From positions 1-5,752 of the forward strand of contig SKWF01000315.1 of the NCBI GenBank assembly GCA_007129085.1: 5,752 nucleotides of DNA, read 5' to 3'. This DNA is from Balneolaceae bacterium (lineage in GTDB: Bacteria > Bacteroidota > Rhodothermia > Balneolales > Balneolaceae). Each line of letters begins with the position of its first letter. Within the stretch, counting starts at the first letter, position 1. The notes under the pieces were generated by a model. That model was given only the letters and a program-made list of their open reading frames with translations. It was not told the origin of the DNA and ran no database searches. The position numbers were made by a program, and so were the translations under genes. Positions 1 through 5,280 of the stretch are shown here, piece after piece.

Positions 1-464
1 ACTATACCGATTTTGAAATGTTTTGGCGGCAATGCTATCAAGCCGGACAAAATGAGAACCGGCCCTTTCTTGCCATTTTCCATGAGCGGTTTTTGAGCCA
101 ACATCCCGATGTGGCAAACAGAACATCAAAGCACGTATCAAACCCTGAGAAAGGAAGCACCTGCAAGCGGCTCTACATGTACCTGCGATGGTGCTGCCGC
201 CCCAGCAGCCCTGTTGACCCGGGCATTTGGAGTTTTTTGCCTCCATCAAAGCTGCTTATTCCCTTTGATGTACACGTTGCCCGCCAAGCCCGCAGATATG
301 GGCTTCTTTCCCGTAAATCTGACGACTGGAAAGCAGTAAATGAGCTTACAGAAACATTAAAAGTTCTAAACCCCGAAGACCCCTCACGATACGATTATGC
401 ACTGTTTGGAATTGGTGCTCTCGGATACCGGCTACCCAAAAAGTTTCAACTCAACCGGGTCTGA
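1..464 (+). CDS. TIGR02757 (DUF2400) family protein, C-terminal part, 5' end outside window
   Basis: Reading frame open from base 3 to a TGA at 462-464, giving 153 visible residues; the family is usually about 250-270 residues, so roughly the C-terminal 60% is here. Seen: a KRLYMYLRW segment, then VDPGIW, then IPFDVHVARQARRYGLL, a DDWKAV stretch, and a closing NPEDPSRYDYALFGIG. This order matches TIGR02757/DUF2400 proteins as I remember them. Family function is not established to my knowledge. The PFDVHVAR segment recalls the region around the catalytic Asp of helix-hairpin-helix DNA glycosylases such as Nth (VDTH), which is only an inference about fold. The ATG at 18 is an internal Met, not a start. 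The gene converges on the next one with 6 bases between stops and no hairpin in that gap. Family call is confident, function unknown. Confidence 0.85.
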   Translation, partial: YTDFEMFWRQCYQAGQNENRPFLAIFHERFLSQHPDVANRTSKHVSNPEKGSTCKRLYMYLRWCCRPSSPVDPGIWSFLPPSKLLIPFDVHVARQARRYGLLSRKSDDWKAVNELTETLKVLNPEDPSRYDYALFGIGALGYRLPKKFQLNRV

Positions 465-470
465 TATCAT

Positions 471-1139
471 TTACATCGCCCCTAAAATTCTGGAGCTGGA
501 AAACGCTATAAAGCCAATAATACCGCCGAGTAGATTAGTTAACATAGAAAACAGCACAAATCCCAGCACATATGTTGAGAGAATTTTCAGCCAATCCATA
601 AATGTACTCGCCATCAGGTACTCTTTCTGTATCCAGATAACGATACCCGCCACCAGAATTGCCGGAAGCGATGAGTGCATAAATGGATCAGTTAACGGGT
701 ATGGTAGAAGAAGCCATGCGGGAATCAGCAATACCAATGAAAAGTTTGCTACGCCCATAGAATAGGTATTCAGAATCAGATTCGCGTAAAAACCATCTGT
801 TTTGTCTCTGTAGAAGAAATAGCCGCAAAGTGCCAGTGCCGGCACAAATATCATCAAAAGAAAAATCGGCAGAAATTGGGTCATTAGCCGAACATTTGTC
901 GCCTCCATCCAGCCGGCCATTTCTTGCAGCTGCTCGTCTCCGTCAAAACCGAGATCCAGTGTTGGCTCTATTGTAAAATCGATAATGAGCGTATTGAGCA
1001 CGACAATCAAAAATATTCCGATCAGCGAGAGTTTAAACGGGTGCATATAGGGCGACTCTTTTCCGTAAATAACCGGATCCACCACATTTCTCGGGTGGCT
1101 GGTGAGCTCTTTTAATGTATCTGTTAACTGTTTATACAT
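471..1139 (-). CDS. Small multi-pass membrane protein, DUF3667-like, without zinc ribbon
   Basis: A 222-residue protein with about five hydrophobic segments: residues 36-55, 88-109, 128-146, 157-171 and 188-212. The N-terminal stretch (LKELTSHPRNVV, then YGKESPYMHPFKLSLI, residues 10-40) resembles the 'rPg..i..Y..GkR..Y..P' entry into the membrane region of DUF3667 proteins. The N-terminal CxxC zinc ribbon common in that family is absent. An acidic loop (residues 60-80) lies between helices 1 and 2. It is probably an inner-membrane protein of unknown function; YIP1-type proteins are the main alternative. The ATG start is the first Met of the frame and precedes the conserved segment. No Shine-Dalgarno is visible before it, only an A/T-rich leader. 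It is divergent from rpsU and convergent with the TIGR02757 gene, so it is probably monocistronic. Confidence 0.75.
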   Translation of the reverse strand: MYKQLTDTLKELTSHPRNVVDPVIYGKESPYMHPFKLSLIGIFLIVVLNTLIIDFTIEPTLDLGFDGDEQLQEMAGWMEATNVRLMTQFLPIFLLMIFVPALALCGYFFYRDKTDGFYANLILNTYSMGVANFSLVLLIPAWLLLPYPLTDPFMHSSLPAILVAGIVIWIQKEYLMASTFMDWLKILSTYVLGFVLFSMLTNLLGGIIGFIAFSSSRILGAM

Positions 1140-1190
1140 GGTTTATGAGTGAAATGGTATTTATGTAGAATCTGTTATGAAATTAAATCA

Positions 1191-1220
1191 CTGACGGAGA
1201 TAAAATTGAGTATTTATACT
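1191..1220 (+). promoter_or_regulatory. Candidate sigma70-type promoter for rpsU
   Basis: CTGACG (1191-1196, 4 of 6 against TTGACA), an 18-base spacer, then TATACT (1215-1220, 5 of 6 against TATAAT). Transcription would begin near 1227, giving a leader of about 58 bases before the rpsU ATG. A Bacteroidota-style TAnnTTTG element is only approximated (1222-1229) and has no well-spaced TTG partner, so the sigma70-like reading is preferred. Prediction only. Confidence 0.4.
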
Positions 1221-1241
1221 GTTATTTTGAAAATTATCTCC
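1196..1241. repeat. Inverted repeat flanking the rpsU -10 element (possible operator)
   Basis: GGAGATAA at 1196-1203 and its exact reverse complement TTATCTCC at 1234-1241, with 30 bases between the arms. The centre of symmetry (about 1218.5) falls within the proposed -10 TATACT. The inner bases pair only sporadically, so a stable hairpin is less likely than a pair of protein-binding half-sites. It lies upstream of both rpsU and the divergent membrane protein gene and could affect either. Confidence 0.4.
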
Positions 1242-1284
1242 CTATATTTCCGAACTGTAACAAATTACAAAACAATCCATATTT

Positions 1285-1479
1285 ATGATCGGAGTAAAAG
1301 TAAAAGATAACGAAAGCATTGATCGCGCGATCAACCGCTTTAAGAAGATGGTAACACGTTCCAGAAAACTGAATGAATTCAGAGAACGACAGCAGTATAC
1401 CAAGCCATCTGAAGAACGACGAGAAGCTTTAAAGAAAAGCATCCGCGAAGAACGACGACGACAACGAGACAACTACTAA
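1285..1479 (+). CDS. rpsU: 30S ribosomal protein bS21
   Basis: A 64-residue, strongly basic protein, the usual bS21 length. Family hallmarks: an N-terminal strand with VKVKDNESIDRAINRFKK (residues 4-21), then RERQQYTKPSEERREALKK, and an Arg-rich tail (EERRRQR). bS21 sits on the 30S platform near the 3' end of 16S rRNA and the anti-Shine-Dalgarno. The ATG at 1285 opens directly into the conserved sequence. Its leader (ACAATCCATATTT) has no purine-rich Shine-Dalgarno. A candidate promoter lies about 65-95 bases upstream. The TAA stop (1477-1479) overlaps the stop of the convergent radA. The repeated GAAGAACGACGA units near the 3' end encode the EERR repeats and are explained by the protein composition. 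Confidence 0.95.
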   Translation: MIGVKVKDNESIDRAINRFKKMVTRSRKLNEFRERQQYTKPSEERREALKKSIREERRRQRDNY

Positions 1480-2828
1480 GAGAGACCTGAACGAATCTGC
1501 GTTATGTATGACGCAGATTTCATCTCTACGTCTGTTTTTTGCGTGATCTTCCCTTTCGGAAGTATCGCATATTCTATACCCATCTTACCGGCTTCACGGA
1601 TCCGCTGATCCGCATATGGTATTCGGCGGATTTCACCACCCAACCCAACTTCGCCCATAAAGATTGTGCGCCCCTTGGCAGGACTCTCTTTAATGCTTGA
1701 TTCGAGAGCTGCGATAACGGCCAAATCTGCCGCCGGATCTGATATTTTCAATCCTCCGGCAATATTCAGATAGACATCCTGCCCCGTAAATTTAACACCT
1801 CCCCTTTTTTCCAGTACAGCAATCAGCAATGATAACCTGCGCTGATCAAATCCGTTGGCAGTACGCTGTGGTGTGCTATAATTACTTGGGGTTACCAGCG
1901 CCTGCACCTCAATTAGAATTGGCCGAGACCCCTCCATTATACAGGTGATGCAGTTTCCACTAATTGAGGAATCCGTACCCGACATAAAAAGTTCTGATGG
2001 GTTTAACACTTCATTCAAACCATCAGACTTCATCTCAAACACACCTACTTCCTGCGCCGGCCCGAACCTGTTTTTCACTCCGCGCAAAATCCGGTGCAGC
2101 TGCCCCTGATCGCCCTCAAAATGGAGTACGGTGTCAACCATATGCTCAAGCATTTTAGGCCCTGCTATCTCTCCATCTTTTGTTACGTGGCCGATCATCA
2201 ACGTGGTAATCTGTTCCTTTTTTGAGAGCTGCTGAAGCATTGCCGAGCATTCACGCACCTGCTGTATAGAGCCGGGTAGGCTGGTCAGGTTTGATGTATA
2301 TGACGTCTGAATAGAATCCACCACCAGCAAATCAGGCTTATGTTTGCGCGCCTGGCGGATGATTTGATCAATATTGGTATTGGGATATACCAGCAAATTG
2401 TCCCCCTTCAGGCCAATTCGCGAAGCCCGCTGTTTGATTTGCGATGGCGACTCCTCCCCTGCTACATACAAAATTTTCCAATTCGGCCGGGATTTTGCAA
2501 GCTGGAGCATAAGCGTACTTTTTCCAATTCCGGGATCTCCTCCCAGCAAAACAAATGAGCCGTTTACCAAACCGCCTCCCAGCACGCGGTCAAGCTCCTG
2601 AAGCCCGGTTTTGCGACGGTCATTATCCTCAATTTCTACATCCGACAACTTAACGGCTTCCGATTGGCCGTCAGAAGAAATATCTACCTTATGCTTTTTC
2701 GACTCTTTTTTCTCTTCAACCCGCTCTTCGTAGGTATGCCACTCATTACAGGAGGGGCAAACCCCCAGCCACTTTGGTGATTCATTTCCACAATTTGTGC
2801 ATTCAAACCGAATCTTCTGTTTTGCCAA
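1476..2828 (-). CDS. radA: DNA repair protein RadA (Sms), branch-migration ATPase
   Basis: A 450-residue full-length RadA. Domains in order: a C4 zinc finger (C10, C13, C24, C27, in the typical ESPKWLG..CP.C setting); a charged linker (about 38-60); a RecA-like ATPase with Walker A GDPGIGKST (97-105), Walker B LLVVDS (167-172) and the RadA-specific KNRFG (252-256); and a C-terminal Lon-like domain (about 290-450) with GGLKISDPAADLAV (358-371). The Lon catalytic serine setting is not present, as expected for RadA, so it is not a protease. RadA promotes DNA branch migration in RecA-dependent recombination. The start is TTG at 2828: the first in-frame Met lies well inside the ATPase, and MAKQKIRFEC is where family members begin. 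Its TAG stop shares bases with the rpsU stop. It lies 11 bases downstream of the UPF0104 gene, probably in one transcript. Confidence 0.96.
   Translation of the reverse strand: MAKQKIRFECTNCGNESPKWLGVCPSCNEWHTYEERVEEKKESKKHKVDISSDGQSEAVKLSDVEIEDNDRRKTGLQELDRVLGGGLVNGSFVLLGGDPGIGKSTLMLQLAKSRPNWKILYVAGEESPSQIKQRASRIGLKGDNLLVYPNTNIDQIIRQARKHKPDLLVVDSIQTSYTSNLTSLPGSIQQVRECSAMLQQLSKKEQITTLMIGHVTKDGEIAGPKMLEHMVDTVLHFEGDQGQLHRILRGVKNRFGPAQEVGVFEMKSDGLNEVLNPSELFMSGTDSSISGNCITCIMEGSRPILIEVQALVTPSNYSTPQRTANGFDQRRLSLLIAVLEKRGGVKFTGQDVYLNIAGGLKISDPAADLAVIAALESSIKESPAKGRTIFMGEVGLGGEIRRIPYADQRIREAGKMGIEYAILPKGKITQKTDVEMKSASYITQIRSGLS
1494..1540 (+). terminator. Possible rpsU terminator hairpin inside the radA 3' coding end
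   Basis: AATCTGCGT (1494-1502) and ACGCAGATT (1511-1519) form a perfect 9-bp stem with an 8-base loop, starting 15 bases after the rpsU stop. A run of six T follows at 1535-1540, but 15 bases after the stem rather than directly, so it is an imperfect intrinsic terminator. Read on the - strand, no U-run follows, which favours a role for the + strand rpsU transcript. The stem may instead act as a 3'-end stabiliser. Confidence 0.45.
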
Positions 2829-2839
2829 AATAGATATGT

Positions 2840-3898
2840 TTACTCGTCGGAATTAGAATTCTCTTTAATCTCTACCACTTTATGATTTACATACCAAGCC
2901 ATCGCAATAATACCCAGCCCAATACTGAAATAGTATGTGATAAACCGCCACACAAATACCGCCAGCCCGATGAACGAAGTTCGATCGATCAGTGGGCCTA
3001 AAAATATGGCAAAGAGCCCTTCAACACCGCCCGAACCACCCGGAGTTGGAATAATCAGAAATGCCAGGTTCATGGCAAGACTCCTCAATACAAGTAGAAT
3101 TTCGTGTGCGGGCAACAGGCTTAAAATAACAATTACAGGCAATGCTACCCTGCAGAGCCAGCTCATTGTGGAGAAGAAAAATGCCTTTAAAAAGAACGGC
3201 CACGGTTTATCCCGAAGCTCATACGAATAGTCTTCAAGATGCTCAGCCTCCTCATTCATTTTATCCGAAAATTTATTCAGATAAGGCCATTTAAAAATCC
3301 ACCGGATAATTCTCTTCATCGATGTAGGGTTTACCATCAACCCGTAGGTTAAAAACCCACCGTAGACAAGCAACCCTGTGTAGACCAAAACCATTGTGAG
3401 ATTCCCAACAAAACCAATTTCCGGTGGCAGCACCGCGTAATAGAATCCGGCCATTAACAGGATAGGTACTGCAAGGGCATACCAGAACTGATCGAGCAGT
3501 ACACCATATAAAACAATAGCTGATGATTTACCCAGCGCTACATTTTCGCGAGTCATGGCGTAGGTTGCCACCGGTGCCCCGCCAATTGTAGATGGTGTAA
3601 CCGCAGAGGCAAAATCCCAGGAGAGCATAATGCGAAATGACGCCATCCAGCTGATCTCCTTATCGGCCAGGTAACGGATTTTTGCTGCAGAAAAATAAAG
3701 TTTTAAAAACACCACACCGATCGCCAGGAAAATTCCGGGCAGTCGCTTGGGAGCTAAATGGTATAAGACTCCCGGTGTATAGGTCAGGTATATTACAATA
3801 CCCATACTGATGATACTCAGTGAAATAGATATGATCAGATATTTCGCTGATATCAGACTTTTTGAACCATTAACGCTATTTGGCAGTGAATTTGGCAA
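2840..3898 (-). CDS. UPF0104 / lysylphosphatidylglycerol synthase transmembrane-domain (flippase-like) protein
   Basis: A 352-residue polytopic membrane protein with about eight hydrophobic segments, roughly at 20-39, 54-70, 127-155, 163-187, 236-262, 268-286, 292-306 and 310-336. Signature segments are SAVTPSTIGGAP (98-109), PTPGGSGGVEG (284-294) and WRFITYY (317-323), typical of the flippase-like half of MprF and of stand-alone UPF0104/TIGR00374 proteins. There is no soluble aminoacyl-transferase domain, so it is not a full MprF. A role in moving a lipid or polyprenyl-linked substrate across the membrane is a family-based guess. The start is uncertain: TTG at 3898 is used here because the first in-frame ATG (residue 32) lies inside helix 1. 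A GGGGGAG (3917-3923, complement) sits 18 bases upstream, too far for an ideal Shine-Dalgarno. radA follows after 11 bases. Confidence 0.85.
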   Translation of the reverse strand: MPNSLPNSVNGSKSLISAKYLIISISLSIISMGIVIYLTYTPGVLYHLAPKRLPGIFLAIGVVFLKLYFSAAKIRYLADKEISWMASFRIMLSWDFASAVTPSTIGGAPVATYAMTRENVALGKSSAIVLYGVLLDQFWYALAVPILLMAGFYYAVLPPEIGFVGNLTMVLVYTGLLVYGGFLTYGLMVNPTSMKRIIRWIFKWPYLNKFSDKMNEEAEHLEDYSYELRDKPWPFFLKAFFFSTMSWLCRVALPVIVILSLLPAHEILLVLRSLAMNLAFLIIPTPGGSGGVEGLFAIFLGPLIDRTSFIGLAVFVWRFITYYFSIGLGIIAMAWYVNHKVVEIKENSNSDE

Positions 3899-3963
3899 TA
3901 GAAAAGAGTGGGTAGTCTCCCCCGTTTTGATGGACGAAATAATGAATCTCTCAAAATAGAAAG

Positions 3964-3998
3964 AAAACGCCCTGCTTTTAAAAACAGGGCGTTTTTTT
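3964..3998 (-). terminator. Rho-independent terminator after fbaB
   Basis: CGCCCTG (3968-3974) and CAGGGCG (3985-3991) form a GC-rich 7-bp core with a 10-base loop, extended to 11 bp by AAAA (3964-3967) with TTTT (3992-3995). It lies about 20 bases beyond the fbaB stop. On the - strand the stem is followed by TTTTCTTTC, and on the + strand by seven T, so it could stop transcription in both directions. The only adjacent gene end is that of fbaB, hence the strand given. Confidence 0.9.
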
Positions 3999-4015
3999 AC
4001 AGTTAGATACTGTTA

Positions 4016-5092
4016 TCAGGCGATGGTGACATCGTCATTCAAATAAACATCCTGAATGAAGTTTAGGAGTTTTACTCCTTCATCCATCGGCCGTTGAAAT
4101 GCTTTACGCCCACTAATTAAACCCATACCGCCTGCTCGTTTATTTACAACGGCTGTCTTAACAGCAGCGGAGAAATCATCCTTGCCGGAAGCTCCACCGG
4201 AGTTAATAAGTCCTGCACGCCCCATATAGCCATTTGCTACCTGGTAACGTGTAAGGTCGATTGGATGATCTGTTGCAAGCTCATCATAAATACGCTCATC
4301 CAACTTTCCGTAAGAAGAGTCGCCTGTATTAAGTGCTTTGTAACCACCATTAATATCAGGCAGTTTCTGCTTCACAATATCCGCACCAAGTGTCACTCCT
4401 AAGTGATTTGCCTGGCCTGTCAGGTCAGCAGCGGTGTGATAATCCTTTCCATCAACCTTAAACGCGGAGTTTCTGGTATAGCACCACAATACCGTTGCCA
4501 TTCCAAGCTCGTGTGCATACTCAAATGCTCGTGCAACTTCCACGATCTGTCGGTTTGATTCCTCTGATCCAAAATAGATGGTTGCCCCAACAGCAGCGGC
4601 TCCCATGTCGTACGCTTTATCAATAGAACCAAACATAATTTGGTCGTACGAGTTGGGATATGTCATCGACTCGTTATGATTGATTTTTACCAGGAAAGGA
4701 ATTTTATGCGCATACTTTCGAGAAACTGAAGCCAGCACACCAAACGTAGAAGCAACAGCGTTACAACCTCCTTCAATGGCTAATTTTACAATATTTTCAG
4801 GATCGAAGTAGGCCGGATTTTTTGCGAATGATGCACCGCCGCTATGCTCAATTCCCTGGTCTACAGGAAGAATGGATAGATACCCGGTGCCGGCAAGGCG
4901 TCCGTGGTTGTGAATTCGTTGTAAATTTTGCAGTACTCGGTTATTTCTGTCAGAGTGGTACCACACATCATCTACATGATTTCCCGAAGGAATATGCAGA
5001 TCGTTTTTTGGAATTGTTTTACAGACGTGATTTAAAAGCGAATCGGCATCTTTCCCTAAAAGTTCTTCGATACCTGTGATTGCAAGTGCCAT
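4016..5092 (-). CDS. fbaB: Class I fructose-bisphosphate aldolase, FbaB/DhnA type
   Basis: A 358-residue protein that closely resembles E. coli FbaB (about 350 residues) along its whole length. It cleaves fructose 1,6-bisphosphate to glyceraldehyde 3-phosphate and dihydroxyacetone phosphate by a Schiff-base mechanism without metal, in the cytosol, in glycolysis and gluconeogenesis. Landmarks: RLAGTGYLSILPVDQG (65-80), IPFLVKINHNE (131-141), GATIYFGSEES (169-179), GADIVKQK with the probable Schiff-base Lys241 (236-243), and phosphate-binding INSGG (296-300) and SGRKAF (327-332). The ATG start is supported by GGGAG 8 bases upstream and by the N-terminus (LLGKDADSLL..C.TIP) matching FbaB. It is flanked by its own terminator and a divergent promoter region, so it is probably a single-gene unit. 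Confidence 0.97.
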   Translation of the reverse strand: MALAITGIEELLGKDADSLLNHVCKTIPKNDLHIPSGNHVDDVWYHSDRNNRVLQNLQRIHNHGRLAGTGYLSILPVDQGIEHSGGASFAKNPAYFDPENIVKLAIEGGCNAVASTFGVLASVSRKYAHKIPFLVKINHNESMTYPNSYDQIMFGSIDKAYDMGAAAVGATIYFGSEESNRQIVEVARAFEYAHELGMATVLWCYTRNSAFKVDGKDYHTAADLTGQANHLGVTLGADIVKQKLPDINGGYKALNTGDSSYGKLDERIYDELATDHPIDLTRYQVANGYMGRAGLINSGGASGKDDFSAAVKTAVVNKRAGGMGLISGRKAFQRPMDEGVKLLNFIQDVYLNDDVTIA

Positions 5093-5100
5093 TGTATGTA

Positions 5101-5105
5101 CTCCC
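5101..5105 (-). promoter_or_regulatory. Ribosome binding site of fbaB
   Basis: GGGAG on the - strand with an 8-base spacer to the fbaB ATG. It is the only well-placed Shine-Dalgarno sequence in the window and it settles the fbaB start. rpsU, dusB, radA and the DUF3667-like gene show none. Confidence 0.75.
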
Positions 5106-5115
5106 GTTCAATTAA

Positions 5116-5142
5116 TTAACAATTTTTTGTAAGCATTATAAT
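5116..5142 (+). promoter_or_regulatory. Candidate divergent promoter toward dusB
   Basis: TTAACA (5116-5121, 5 of 6 against TTGACA), a 15-base spacer, then a perfect TATAAT (5137-5142) on the + strand. It shares six of its bases with the fbaB -10 through the palindrome ATTATAAT. If used it would give dusB a leader of about 130 bases. The A/T-rich context makes chance matches likely. Confidence 0.25.
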
Positions 5143-5161
5143 ATACGTTTTCGAACAGCAA
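5135..5161 (-). promoter_or_regulatory. Candidate fbaB promoter
   Basis: A perfect TATAAT on the - strand (5140 down to 5135), with TTGCTG (5161 down to 5156) as a weak -35 and a short 15-base spacer. Transcription would begin near 5128, giving a leader of about 36 bases with the Shine-Dalgarno well placed. The -10 is convincing and the -35 is not. The -10 overlaps a second TATAAT on the other strand. Confidence 0.5.
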
Positions 5162-5208
5162 ATGGCTATTCGCAGGCCCGGTTCTCTCACAAAACCGACA
5201 ATTGGGAA

Positions 5209-5248
5209 TTGGAAGCCCTTTTCCACCCTGAATGGAATGGAAATTTCC
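5209..5248. repeat. Cluster of TGGAA motifs and a palindrome upstream of dusB
   Basis: TGGAA occurs at 5210-5214, inverted as TTCCA at 5221-5225, and twice in tandem at 5233-5237 and 5238-5242. The last copy runs into a perfect 10-bp palindrome GGAAATTTCC (5239-5248). The first and second copies form an inverted pair with a 6-base loop. The cluster ends 32 bases before the dusB ATG, where an operator or leader structure could sit. No function can be assigned from sequence. Confidence 0.35.
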
Positions 5249-5280
5249 CTTATTTTCTAACCCAATCAATTTAATACCTT

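Noticed and set aside
465..470. Terminator between the TIGR02757 gene and the DUF3667-like gene
   Set aside because: Only six bases separate the stops, and I see no GC-rich hairpin with a T-run in the flanking coding ends.
397..765. Open frame of 122 codons on the + strand
   Set aside because: It overlaps two well-supported genes on different frames and has no family features; it is a shadow of the DUF3667-like gene.
1411..1458. Direct repeats of GAAGAACGACGA
   Set aside because: Both copies encode EERR in the basic tail of bS21, so codon choice and protein composition explain them.
1242..1472. Open frame antisense to rpsU
   Set aside because: An Arg/Ser/Leu-rich translation opposite a clear bS21 gene, a typical antisense artefact.
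1900..2700. Possible proteolytic activity from the Lon-like domain of RadA
   Set aside because: RadA proteins carry this domain as a non-proteolytic scaffold, and the Lon catalytic serine setting is not seen here. The interval covers the gene interior only.
2937..3230. Open frame of 97 codons antisense to the flippase-like gene
   Set aside because: It lies wholly within a membrane protein with family motifs, and its translation shows no recognisable features.
4822..5079. Open frame of 85 codons antisense to the fbaB 5' end
   Set aside because: It lies entirely inside the strongly supported fbaB reading frame on the opposite strand.
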